From: an uncultured Pelagibacteraceae bacterium
Lineage (GTDB): Bacteria > Pseudomonadota > Alphaproteobacteria > Pelagibacterales > Pelagibacteraceae
Assembly (NCBI GenBank): GCA_902579215.1
Contig: CACHGH010000004.1
Location: forward strand, 1 to 64,000
Direction: 5' to 3'
DNA length: 64,000 bases
Shown one piece after another: positions 55,931 through 64,000 of this stretch. The position numbers and the translations under genes were made by a program. The notes under the pieces were generated by a model. That model saw only the letters and a list, made by a program, of their open reading frames with translations. It made no database searches and had not been told where the DNA came from. Numbering within the stretch: the stretch's first letter is position 1; every line of letters begins with the position of its first letter.

Positions 55931-58170
55931 TAAAAAGTTGTGCCTAAATTAAATCTAAACTTTTCTGTTTTATCTGTAGATGCTTTGGTTATAGGTTTGG
56001 CGAAAGAAAAGTTAAGAGGTCCTATTGGTGTAAACCAATCTATGGCTATACCCGTTGCAGATCTTATTTTATTTGAATCGTCAATAGTATCACTATAATC
56101 AACACCCCATACATTCCCTGCGTCAATGAAAAAGCTAAAATCAGTATTTTCTAATTCTTTTAAAAGATTTGGCAGTGTTGCGCTAGCATTTATTGAGGAT
56201 GAATAATTACCACCTACAAAGTCATCGTTTTCTACCGGTCCAACCCTTCCAGACTCAAATCCTCTTAATCTTTTGGCAGGTAAGTATAATCTTTTTGATA
56301 CTCGAACATCATCGTCTGATAGAGAGTTTATTGTTGATAGATAAAAACCTAACTTACCAATAGTATCAGGTAAAATTTCTTTATACGTTGTAAATGTGTA
56401 GAGATTTGATAGAGAAGCGTTATCAGATACTAAAGGTATGGATTGGCTAAATCTGCTTATAAAACCATCTGAAGGTTGCCATGACTGATTTCTTTTATCG
56501 TAAGAAATTCTATATTGAAAAGTTGTATCAAAATAATTACCAGCTTGTTTTTTATAGCTATCAGAGGCCGAATCAGAAGTGCTCAACTTTTCTGAAAAAA
56601 TTGATATCTCTGGAGATACATAAAAATCTGTATATTGTTCAAATCCAGTTCCAATTGAGAAACCAGTTTTTGTAGTTTTGTATCCAAATCTAGCTAATTT
56701 GTCTGTTTCAGTAACCTCTAATGAAGTCTTCAAAGATTTATCTGAGTAATTATAATTTGGATTTGTGACAGAAAAAATTCCTTTAATTTTTTCTTCTGAA
56801 AGTGCAAGTGCAGAATTTAACTTTATACCTTTGCCTATAAAATTATTTTCTTTCACACCAAAAGAAATTGTACTACCGCTTGTTGTACCAACTCCAGCAC
56901 CAGCTGATATTTCACCCGTTGCTTTTTCTTCAACCTCGATATTAATTATTTTCTGACTTGGGGTTGATCCATCAACTACCTCTGATTTAACAAAACCAAA
57001 AAGATTTTTAGCTCTAAGGTTATTTACTGATTTATTATGTAATATTTGATTAAAGGCATCACCCTCATCTACTATCAAGGAATTCCTGATTACGCTTTCA
57101 ACTGTAATATTATTTCCTAAAATATTAACTTTTTCTACATAGAATTTTTCAGTCTCTTCAACGTTAATTGTAAAATTTAATTTGTTATTATTTACAATTT
57201 CCTCAGTGACGGATGCATTTATAAATTCATATTGTTTATTAAGAGCAATTAAGTCTATTTCATCTAAAATTTTTTCTATTTTATTATAAGAATAGATTTC
57301 GTCTTTTAAATCTTCAAACATTTCGTTTATTTCTTTAAAATTACTAGTTTCGTAATCAGCAGGAAGAACAAGATTTATATTATTAAAGTAATATTTTTTA
57401 TCAGCGTTAATATTAAAAATTAGTTCAAATTCATTTTTATCAAGTAATTTTGCTGATGCATTTTGGACTTTAACGTCATAAAAACCTTTGTTTTTATAAA
57501 AATTTGATAATAATTTTATATCTAGATTTATTCTATTCATGTCTAAATATTTTCTTTGAGATATAAACTTCCAAAACTTAGCTTCTTCGGACACGATAAT
57601 GTTTCTTAAAACTCTGTCTTTAAATACTTTGTTTCCAGTGAACTTGATTTTTTTTATTAAAACTTTTTTGCCTAGAGAAATATCATATTTTAAATTTACA
57701 GTATTATTATTGTTTTCTATTAGAGTAGTTTTAACATCAGCAAAATAGTAACCATTTGATTTAAGTACAGATTTAATAAAGTTTAAATCTTGTTTAGCTA
57801 AATAATCAACATATGAAGTTTTTTCCTTAAGTTTAAGATTTTCGGTGATTTTTTCAGTTAAAGGTTTGGATTTAATACCATTAATTTCAACCAATTGAAT
57901 TATAGGATTTTCAACAACTGTAATTTTTAAAACACCATTGACTAAGACAACATCTATATTTTTAAAAAAATTAGTTTCGTAAAGTTCTTTAAGTAATTTA
58001 TTTAAATCTTTACTTGAAAGGTCATCGCCAACTTTAAAACTACCGAATACAGAAAATGTTTCGTTTGAAATTCGTTTATTTCCTTTAATTTCAATTTTAC
58101 TAATAACTTCAGAATTTGAAGGTGTAAAAAGAGTGAGCAAAAAAAGAATCAAAGTTATTATTTTAATCAT
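55930..58170 (-). CDS. bamA: Outer membrane assembly factor BamA
   Basis: A 746-residue outer-membrane barrel protein. There is a signal peptide (about residues 1-20), then five POTRA domains (about 22-420; for example VISKIEIKGNKRISNETF and NSNVVEKATG-like VEEKATGEISAGAGVG at the end), and a 16-strand barrel with the lid motif RLRGFESGRVG and a C-terminal FRFNLGTTF with terminal Phe. It inserts outer-membrane proteins. It starts directly after the dxr stop. In many bacteria rseP lies between dxr and bamA; here it does not. Confidence 0.94.
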   Translation of the reverse strand: MIKIITLILFLLTLFTPSNSEVISKIEIKGNKRISNETFSVFGSFKVGDDLSSKDLNKLLKELYETNFFKNIDVVLVNGVLKITVVENPIIQLVEINGIKSKPLTEKITENLKLKEKTSYVDYLAKQDLNFIKSVLKSNGYYFADVKTTLIENNNNTVNLKYDISLGKKVLIKKIKFTGNKVFKDRVLRNIIVSEEAKFWKFISQRKYLDMNRINLDIKLLSNFYKNKGFYDVKVQNASAKLLDKNEFELIFNINADKKYYFNNINLVLPADYETSNFKEINEMFEDLKDEIYSYNKIEKILDEIDLIALNKQYEFINASVTEEIVNNNKLNFTINVEETEKFYVEKVNILGNNITVESVIRNSLIVDEGDAFNQILHNKSVNNLRAKNLFGFVKSEVVDGSTPSQKIINIEVEEKATGEISAGAGVGTTSGSTISFGVKENNFIGKGIKLNSALALSEEKIKGIFSVTNPNYNYSDKSLKTSLEVTETDKLARFGYKTTKTGFSIGTGFEQYTDFYVSPEISIFSEKLSTSDSASDSYKKQAGNYFDTTFQYRISYDKRNQSWQPSDGFISRFSQSIPLVSDNASLSNLYTFTTYKEILPDTIGKLGFYLSTINSLSDDDVRVSKRLYLPAKRLRGFESGRVGPVENDDFVGGNYSSSINASATLPNLLKELENTDFSFFIDAGNVWGVDYSDTIDDSNKIRSATGIAIDWFTPIGPLNFSFAKPITKASTDKTEKFRFNLGTTF

Positions 58171-59343
58171 CTATTTTGATAATACACTTAAGGCACGAGT
58201 TTTCAATCTAACATATTCATCTAGGCTTAAAATTTGCTTATAATTATTAGGAGTTATTTGCTGATATCGTTTATATTTTTTATTATTTAAAATTTTTATT
58301 AAAATTCTTGTAATATCTGTAAATTTTATCTTACCTTTTAAAAATAAATCAACTAGTTCATCATTTGCACTAACTAAAACTGTTTCAAAAAGAGTATTTT
58401 TGTTATTTAGTTTATTTAAGATTTTTATTGAAGGAAATTTATTTGAATCTACTTTATTAAAATCTAAATTATTTATTTTTTTATAATCTAATTTTTTAGT
58501 TTTTAAATGATTGTTATAATTATTAAATATTGAATTAAAAATTGGAATTTTCATATCAGTATCGTGAATAAGAATTTTGGTTAGGCCATTTTTAAATTTT
58601 ATAATAGCATGTACATATGATTTTGGATGAGTTAATACTTTAAATTTTTTAAAATCGATTCCAAATATTTTTTGCGCTTCAATAACTTCAAAAACTTTGT
58701 TCATTAAAGTAGAAGAATCTATTGATATTTTTTTTCCCATTCTCCAATTAGGGTGTTTTATTGCATCTTTGGGTTTGATTTTATAAAATTTATTTTTTGG
58801 AATATTTAAAAAAGGACCTCCTGAAGCAGTAATAATAATTTCATCGACGCTAGATATTGGTTTGTTTTCTAATAGACTCTTTATTGAAAAGTGTTCTGAG
58901 TCCACGGGTATAAATTGAGTTTTATGTTTAGTTAATTTTTTTTGAATTATATTCCAAGCACAGATTATTGACTCTTTGTTAGCAATAGCTATGGTTTTTG
59001 TAAATTTAATACAATCTATAGTTGGTTTTAGACCAGCTAAACCTGTAATTGAACACATAGTATAGTCAAGTTTTTTTCTAATAATTTTATTTAGATCGTT
59101 AAAATTATTAAAAATTCTTATATTTTTATTTTTCAATTTTTTTTTTAAGTTTAGGTAGTGTGGTTTACTACAAACTAATATATTTCTTACTTTAACTTGA
59201 CGAGTTTGTTTTATAATTTCTTTTATATTTTTGTTTGTTGTTAAAAGTAAAACTTCAAAATTATTTTTATTTTTTTTTATAATATTAAAAGTTGTTTTTC
59301 CTATAGATCCAGTTGATCCAATTATAGCAATTTTTTTTTTCAT
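58171..59343 (-). CDS. dxr: 1-deoxy-D-xylulose 5-phosphate reductoisomerase
   Basis: A 390-residue NADPH-dependent reductoisomerase, the committed step of the MEP isoprenoid pathway. Motifs: IAIIGSTGSIGKTTFNII (nucleotide site), IANKESIICAW, PVDSEHFSI, ITASGGPFLN, HPNWRMGKKISIDSSTLMNK (in two blocks) and VFEVIEAQKIFG. It overlaps cdsA by 4 bases (ATGA). With ispDF in this window, it shows that the MEP route is used. Confidence 0.96.
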   Translation of the reverse strand: MKKKIAIIGSTGSIGKTTFNIIKKNKNNFEVLLLTTNKNIKEIIKQTRQVKVRNILVCSKPHYLNLKKKLKNKNIRIFNNFNDLNKIIRKKLDYTMCSITGLAGLKPTIDCIKFTKTIAIANKESIICAWNIIQKKLTKHKTQFIPVDSEHFSIKSLLENKPISSVDEIIITASGGPFLNIPKNKFYKIKPKDAIKHPNWRMGKKISIDSSTLMNKVFEVIEAQKIFGIDFKKFKVLTHPKSYVHAIIKFKNGLTKILIHDTDMKIPIFNSIFNNYNNHLKTKKLDYKKINNLDFNKVDSNKFPSIKILNKLNNKNTLFETVLVSANDELVDLFLKGKIKFTDITRILIKILNNKKYKRYQQITPNNYKQILSLDEYVRLKTRALSVLSK

Positions 59344-59966
59344 CTGCTTAAAACACCCATTAATTCAATTATGTAAAAAGTTGGAAATGCAAAAATCATA
59401 CCATCAATCCTATCAAGTAAGCCTCCATGTCCGGGGATAATTTTTCCTGTATTTTTTATTTTTGATAGTCTTTTAAAATAAGAAATAATTATATCTCCAA
59501 TCTGACTAATGGTAGAAAGTAAAATAGTTGCTATAAACCAATTGATTGATATTTCATGATTAATCCAGCTCATAAAATACGACAAAGATATTAACGATAA
59601 AAAATATCCTCCTACCATTCCTGAATATGTTTTATTTGGACTTATTTTAGTTAATTTTGGTCCCTTAAAAATTTTACCAAAAAGATAGCCGCCAATATCT
59701 GTTGCTACACAAACTAAAAGAACAAATATACCTACATAAAAATTGGTTAAACTTTCATAAAAAGTAAAAAATGAAAAAAGTAAAAAAGTAAATCCTAAAA
59801 GTTTATAATTCAATTTTTTTGTCATCTTATGCCACTCATATGAAGCAACTAAAAAACAAATAGTTGTAAAAAATATAAAATAGAAAGAGCCTGCAAATAT
59901 AAAATAAAGTGTTAATGGTATTAGTATTATTGAACTCAATATTCTTTTAATTAACTCTTTACTCAT
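59340..59966 (-). CDS. cdsA: Phosphatidate cytidylyltransferase
   Basis: A 208-residue membrane enzyme making CDP-diacylglycerol from phosphatidate and CTP. The signature near the C terminus is KIIPGHGGLLDRIDGMIFAF, and ATDIGGYLFGKIFKGPKLTKISPNKTYSG (as short blocks) marks the active region. It is shorter than E. coli CdsA (285 residues), with fewer N-terminal helices. It shares one base with uppS. It would accept the phosphatidate made by a diacylglycerol kinase. Confidence 0.93.
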   Translation of the reverse strand: MSKELIKRILSSIILIPLTLYFIFAGSFYFIFFTTICFLVASYEWHKMTKKLNYKLLGFTFLLFSFFTFYESLTNFYVGIFVLLVCVATDIGGYLFGKIFKGPKLTKISPNKTYSGMVGGYFLSLISLSYFMSWINHEISINWFIATILLSTISQIGDIIISYFKRLSKIKNTGKIIPGHGGLLDRIDGMIFAFPTFYIIELMGVLSR

Positions 59967-60640
59967 TAAATATTACCGTAGTTCCTTTTTATTTTTTTAA
60001 ATTTTTCTAATATTTTATTGTAATCGTTTTCCTTGAAATCCGGCCATAGTTTCTTTTCAAAAAAGATTTCTGAATAAGCAATTTGCCATAACAAAAAATT
60101 ACTTAGCCTTTTTGTATTTCCAGTTCTAATTAAAAGATCTGGATCAGGTGTATTATTGGTAAATAGATATTTAGAAATGTTTTTTTCGTTAATTTTTACT
60201 TTATTTTTTTGAATTAATTTGAATGCATTTATTAATTCACTCTTAGAACCATAATTTAAAGCCAGGTTTATTTGCAAGCGTTTGTTCTTCATAGTTTTTT
60301 TTTCAGATACACTTAAAAGATTGTTTATTTTCCTTGAAAAATTCTTTTTTCCAATAATCTTAAGTTTAATATTTTGTTTGTTAAGATCTGTTATTTTGTT
60401 TAAAAGAAAATTTTCCAATAAATTAAATAAAAAATTAATTTCTTTTTTTGGTCTTTTCCAATTTTCTGTTGAAAAGGCGTATAAGGTTAAAAATTTAATT
60501 TTATTCTTGATGGTGGTTTTAATAACTTGTTCTACAATTTTTAAACCTTCTCTATGACCCAAGTTTCTTGATTTTTTATGTTTAATTCCCCAACGTCCAT
60601 TACCATCCATAATGATGGCGACATGTCTAATATGATTCAT
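59966..60640 (-). CDS. uppS: Undecaprenyl diphosphate synthase
   Basis: A 224-residue cis-prenyltransferase that makes the C55 carrier for peptidoglycan and polysaccharide. Motifs: VAIIMDGNGRWG, GHREGLKIV, LYAFSTENWKRP, LNYGSKSELI, DLLIRTGNTKRLSNFLLWQIAYSE (short blocks) and FFEKKLWPDF. It overlaps frr by 4 bases and cdsA by one. Confidence 0.95.
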   Translation of the reverse strand: MNHIRHVAIIMDGNGRWGIKHKKSRNLGHREGLKIVEQVIKTTIKNKIKFLTLYAFSTENWKRPKKEINFLFNLLENFLLNKITDLNKQNIKLKIIGKKNFSRKINNLLSVSEKKTMKNKRLQINLALNYGSKSELINAFKLIQKNKVKINEKNISKYLFTNNTPDPDLLIRTGNTKRLSNFLLWQIAYSEIFFEKKLWPDFKENDYNKILEKFKKIKRNYGNI

Positions 60641-61188
60641 ATCGTCATTATTTCTTTTTCTTTAGAAATAATTTTTTCGTCAATTTTTTTTATATGATTA
60701 TCTGTAAATACTTGAACTTTTTTTTCAAAAGACTTTTCAATATCTTCGCTTATTTCTTTAGATTTAAGTAATCTTTTTAACTCATCATTTGCTTCTCTTC
60801 TTATGTTTCTAATTGAGACTTTACATTTTTCACCCATAGTCTTAATCATTTTTTTAATTTCACTTCTTCTTTCTTCGTTTAAATCGGGAATGGGTAATCT
60901 TATTAACTGTCCATCAATTTGTGGATTCAATCCTAACTCTGATTTTTTAATTGCTGAGTCTATTAAATTAACATTGTTTACATCCCAAACTTGAATATTT
61001 ATTGTTCTTGGCTCAGGGACAGTTATGCTGCCAAGTTGATTAATAGGCATTTTTTGTCCATAAACATCTACCTTAACTATGTCCAACATATTAGAATTAG
61101 CTCTTCCTGTTCTTAATGAAGATAATTCTTTTTCAAAAACACCAAAAGTTTTATCCATTTTTTGATTGTAATTATTTTCTTCGAACAT
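60637..61188 (-). CDS. frr: Ribosome recycling factor
   Basis: A 183-residue factor that splits the post-termination ribosome with EF-G. Motifs: LSSLRTGRANSNMLD, LGSITVPEPRTINIQVWD, GLNPQIDGQLIRLPIP and LNEERRSEIKKMIK. It starts directly after the tsf stop with no gap. In most alphaproteobacteria pyrH lies between tsf and frr; here it is missing. Confidence 0.96.
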   Translation of the reverse strand: MFEENNYNQKMDKTFGVFEKELSSLRTGRANSNMLDIVKVDVYGQKMPINQLGSITVPEPRTINIQVWDVNNVNLIDSAIKKSELGLNPQIDGQLIRLPIPDLNEERRSEIKKMIKTMGEKCKVSIRNIRREANDELKRLLKSKEISEDIEKSFEKKVQVFTDNHIKKIDEKIISKEKEIMTI

Positions 61189-62041
61189 CTATTCCCCAAT
61201 TTTTAATCTAAAAAAATCTTTAATTTTTAAATCTTTGATATCCAATTCCTTTAAAATATCTCTAACTTTTTTCTTTGGTTCCATTACCCAATCCTGAGTT
61301 AGTAATGCATTTTCTTCTTTAAATTTATTCATTTTACCAATGCTAATTTTTTTTACAATATCATCAGGTTTACCTGTATTACTTAATTCTTCATTAATTA
61401 AATCAGATTCCTTATCAATAATGTCTTTATCTATCAAATCTGTGTTTAAAGCTAATGGATTAGATGCTGCAATATGCATTGAAAGTTGTTTTCCAAAATT
61501 TTTTAAGTTTATCGGAATTATCGCCAGATTCTAAAGATGTTATAACAACTAATTTGGATAAATTATCTTTAACAATTGTATGAGAGTATTTAAATTTTAT
61601 CGAGCCGTCTTGAGCAAATGTTTTTGCTCTTCCTATTGTTATTTTTTCACCTACTTTAGAAATTAATGCAATTAAATTATCATCTACAGATTTTGAATTT
61701 TTCATTTTTGTTTTTTTTAAAGTTTCAATAATTGAGTTTGTTGAATTATTTATTTCACTTAGTTCTTTAACAAAATCAACGAAATCATTATTTTTCGCAA
61801 CAAAATCGGTTTCACAATTCACCTCGATAACTGAGATTTTTTTTTCATCTCCGCTTACTGCAACAACACCTTCTTTTGCAGTTCGTGACATTTTTTTAGA
61901 TGCCTTAGATATACCTTTAACACGTAAAATTTCTGCAGCTTTATCTAAATCACCATTTGACTCTTCTATTGCAGCACTACAGTCTTTAAAACCTGCACCT
62001 GTAGACTGTCTCAACTGCTTAATCATTTCAATATCACTCAT
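61189..62041 (-). CDS. tsf: Translation elongation factor Ts, interrupted by a +1 frameshift
   Basis: EF-Ts, the nucleotide exchange factor of EF-Tu. The first frame (62041 to 61460) carries [19 protein letters not shown] and [18 protein letters not shown]. The rest is in the next frame, from about 61510 to 61189, with [16 protein letters not shown] and the C-terminal [18 protein letters not shown]. Dropping one base in the A6-T4 tract at 61496-61506 (read on the minus strand) gives a complete protein of 283 residues with the normal [12 protein letters not shown] junction. Because tsf is a key translation gene, an error in the sequence or homopolymer slippage is more likely than a real loss. 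Confidence 0.92.
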
Positions 62042-62049
62042 TATTATTT

Positions 62050-62841
62050 TTAATTAGCTTTATCTTTAACAGCTGTTTTTTTTTTAATTATTTTTTTCGT
62101 TATTTTTTTTTCTTTTTCTTCGATTGGAGGTTTTGTTTCTTCTGTAGTATTAACTATTTCTTTTGAAGCATTTTCAATGGTTTCTTTCAAAAGCGAACAA
62201 TATAAATCTATTGATCTTCTTGCATCATCGTTACCTGGTATTGGAAAATTAATACCTTCTGGATCTGAGTTTGTATCAAGTATTGCAATTATAGGTATAT
62301 CTAGTTTTATTGCTTCTTTGATAGCTAAAGACTCATAATTTGTATCAATAACAAAAATAAGGTCAGGTATTTTTTTCATTTCAGCTATACCACCTAATGA
62401 TCTTTGTAATTTATCTCTTTGCACACTCATTTTTAGTAATTCTTTTTTAGTAAAACCTCTATTTTCAGAAACAAGATCAATATTGATTTTGTGAAGTTTT
62501 TTTATAGAGTTTGAAATTGTTCCCCAATTAGTTAACATTCCACCTAACCATCTATAATTTACGTAATACTGTCCTGTATTTTTTGCAAGTTCTGCAATTG
62601 CCTCGGAAGCTTGTTTTTTTGTTGAAATAAATAAAATCTTACCATTATTTTTGATTGTTTCATAAACTTTTTCTAAAGCAGTATTCGCAAGTTCTAATGT
62701 TTTTGTTAAATCAATAATATGAATTGAATCTCTTTTGCCAAAAATATAGTTTTTCATTTTTGGATTCCATCTTAGGGTTTTATGCCCTAAGTGTACGCCT
62801 GCTTCTAATAGCTGTTGTATTGTTAAATTTGGTATCTTCAT
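62050..62841 (-). CDS. rpsB: 30S ribosomal protein S2
   Basis: Ribosomal protein S2 (263 residues from the preferred start). Motifs: [46 protein letters not shown] and [12 protein letters not shown]-like [18 protein letters not shown]. The start at 62841 ([10 protein letters not shown]) is chosen because S2 proteins begin this way; an upstream ATG at 62877 would eat into the leader structure. The C terminus is a lysine- and glutamate-rich tail ([14 protein letters not shown]). tsf follows after eight bases, the universal order. Confidence 0.95.
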   Translation of the reverse strand: MKIPNLTIQQLLEAGVHLGHKTLRWNPKMKNYIFGKRDSIHIIDLTKTLELANTALEKVYETIKNNGKILFISTKKQASEAIAELAKNTGQYYVNYRWLGGMLTNWGTISNSIKKLHKINIDLVSENRGFTKKELLKMSVQRDKLQRSLGGIAEMKKIPDLIFVIDTNYESLAIKEAIKLDIPIIAILDTNSDPEGINFPIPGNDDARRSIDLYCSLLKETIENASKEIVNTTEETKPPIEEKEKKITKKIIKKKTAVKDKAN

Positions 62842-62912
62842 ATTTTTTCCCGGTTGTTCCACCACGGTAATTTCCACTTAAGGACCGGAGGTTTAAAACC
62901 AAATACCGTGTG
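62842..62912 (-). promoter_or_regulatory. Structured rpsB leader, candidate S2 autoregulatory RNA
   Basis: On the minus strand CACGGTA (62904-62910) pairs with TACCGTG (62863-62869), enclosing GGTTTTAAACC, which can form a small inner hairpin, and CTCCGGTCC. ACCGGG follows close to the ribosome site and could pair with the CCGG of the loop. Its GC content is far above its surroundings. Leaders before rpsB that bind S2 are known in several bacteria; I recall one proposed for Pelagibacter. Confidence 0.6.
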
Positions 62913-62963
62913 CGTTTTTTATGAGCTTATTTACAAAGAAATATCAAAATAAACAAGTTTTTT

Positions 62964-64000
62964 TTAAATTATATTTGTCAAAATATCTTGATTTTTAAGG
63001 GTATTTAACAATTTTCTATCAACTAATCTCTTATTTTTTAACTGAAAAACTAAGTTTTTATTTTTTTTCTGAACTTTTATTTTAATTAATGTATTTCCCT
63101 CTTTGCTAAAAAGTTTTGAAATTTGTTCAATTTTATCCTCATCACTAATTTTAAATTCTACCTCGGAAATTGGTTTATTTAATAAATCGCTCAATAATGT
63201 TAGTTTTTTTACATTTATTCTTTTAAATCTATTTGATTGATCAGTTATATATTTGCTTAAAGTGATTATTAAAGAGTTTCCTTCTATTAATATTTTTCTA
63301 TTAAGTTCTAGTGTGTCTGAAAAAATAAATAATTCAAATACACTACTAAGATCAGTTAGTTTTAAAATTGCATAAGAATTTCCTTTTTGAGTCTTTTTTT
63401 CCTGAATTTTTAAAAGAGTAGCTGCAATATTGGTTTCTTCTACTTCTTCATTATTATTAAACTTTAAAAATTCAGTTATTTTATATTCTTTAAAAATTTC
63501 TTTATATTGATTAAGGGGATGATCAGAAATAAAAAATCCAATAGCTTCAAACTCTTTTGAAAGTCTATCTTCAAATTTCCAATCTTCTGATTTTTCTAAT
63601 ATATTATCTTCGTTGCTCTTGTCAGTCAAAAACAAATCAATTTGGTTTGTGACTTTATTATCAAATATGCTTTTTGATTTTAAAATTAAGTTTGGTATAG
63701 AATCAAACAAAGACTTTCTATTAATATTTATGCTATCAAACGCTCCCGCTTTCACGAGACCTTCTAATTGAAGCTTATTAATATCTTTTGGATTCACTCT
63801 ATTTACAAAATCAGTAATAGAATCAAATTTGCCATTTGTTTCTCTTTCTTTAACAATATTCGACACTGCTTCAAAACCTACATTTTTGATTCCTCCAAGC
63901 GCGTAATAAAAATTATAATCATCAGAAATAAATTGAGCAAAACATTGATTAATGTCTGGTCTTATAATTTTTATATTTAGTCTTTTTAATTCTTCATAAA
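62964..64000 (-). CDS. dnaE: DNA polymerase III alpha subunit, C-terminal part (window-truncated)
   Basis: C-terminal about 345 residues of the replicative polymerase subunit; the frame is open to the right edge, so the true start is outside. Recognisable segments are IKIIRPDINQC, YYALGGIKNVGFEAV, FDSITDFVNRVNPKDINK, LVKAGAFDSI and the OB-fold region (ATLLKIQEKKTQKGNSYAILKLTD in short blocks). The first Met in the frame at 63866 is internal. The polymerase catalytic aspartates lie upstream of the window. rpsB starts 122 bases downstream, a neighbourhood that is usual in SAR11-like genomes as far as I recall. Confidence 0.92.
   Translation of the reverse strand, partial: YEELKRLNIKIIRPDINQCFAQFISDDYNFYYALGGIKNVGFEAVSNIVKERETNGKFDSITDFVNRVNPKDINKLQLEGLVKAGAFDSININRKSLFDSIPNLILKSKSIFDNKVTNQIDLFLTDKSNEDNILEKSEDWKFEDRLSKEFEAIGFFISDHPLNQYKEIFKEYKITEFLKFNNNEEVEETNIAATLLKIQEKKTQKGNSYAILKLTDLSSVFELFIFSDTLELNRKILIEGNSLIITLSKYITDQSNRFKRINVKKLTLLSDLLNKPISEVEFKISDEDKIEQISKLFSKEGNTLIKIKVQKKNKNLVFQLKNKRLVDRKLLNTLKNQDILTNII

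Noticed and set aside
61189-61479. Separate 96-residue protein after tsf
   Set aside because: Its sequence is the C-terminal third of EF-Ts in a shifted frame, so it is part of tsf and not an independent gene.
62842-62877. Twelve extra N-terminal residues for S2
   Set aside because: The extension overlaps the structured leader, and S2 proteins normally begin at the MKIPN-type start at 62841.
1-64000. CRISPR array, insertion sequence, prophage or integrated island
   Set aside because: No regular repeat-spacer pattern, transposase, integrase, phage gene or terminal repeats were seen, and the tRNA genes have no adjacent integrase or duplicated 3' end.

Overview
The window is AT-rich, densely packed bacterial chromosome. 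Gaps are mostly a few bases, many genes overlap by 1-14 bases, and no stretch over 300 bases lacks a gene. Base composition, small gene sizes and gene content (fused ispDF, ntrY-ntrX-trkA-trkH, aapJQMP, lpxI instead of lpxH, a compact pst/pho cluster with lipid-remodelling genes) point to an alphaproteobacterium of the SAR11 / Candidatus Pelagibacter type. The assignment rests on recognised content and style; no database search was possible.

Positions 1-6158 hold a truncated arsenate reductase (arsC), an aquaporin-family channel and a Nudix hydrolase on the plus strand. A small lysine-rich protein follows, then exopolyphosphatase and polyphosphate kinase (ppx, ppk1) on the minus strand and a SixA-like phosphatase on the plus strand. 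Positions 6140-16885 form a phosphate-stress island. Read in transcription order on the minus strand it is plcP-like phospholipase, glycosyltransferase (agt), phoR, an unknown exported protein, pstS, pstC, pstA, pstB, phoU, phoB. A diacylglycerol kinase-like gene is divergent from plcP. An almost identical 21-base element precedes both pstS and plcP at similar distances, which is the best regulatory signal in the window. Together the genes describe uptake of scarce phosphate, storage as polyphosphate, release of phosphate from phospholipids with glycolipid replacement, and disposal of arsenate that enters with phosphate.

Positions 16925-23686 are a minus-strand operon valS-ilvD-manC-BASS transporter-SMR-like protein. 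tRNA-Cys and tRNA-Asn follow, then an XRE regulator and the general amino-acid ABC transporter aapJQMP, with tRNA-Arg upstream. Positions 29273-35191 carry ntrY-ntrX-trkA-trkH.

Positions 35226-43731 hold ispDF-pgpA-pncC (plus strand) and tpiA-secG-pyrG-kdsA-eno-ftsB-lipA-ratA (minus strand). Positions 43790-51218 carry a PpiD-like protein, trpE-trpG-trpD-trpC, lexA with an alphaproteobacterial-type SOS box, and gltX on the plus strand. Positions 51195-64000 are the envelope and translation block on the minus strand: dnaE (partial), rpsB with a structured leader, tsf, frr, uppS, cdsA, dxr, bamA, skp, lpxD, fabZ, lpxA, lpxI, lpxB.

Points needing attention: trpE and tsf are each broken by one extra base in or near a homopolymer, probably a sequence error. 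pyrH, rseP and the pyruvate dehydrogenase genes are absent from places where many alphaproteobacteria carry them. No CRISPR array, insertion sequence, prophage or obvious foreign island was seen. The strongest candidate for an interesting system is the phosphate-stress / membrane-lipid-remodelling island with its unknown exported protein and shared regulatory element.
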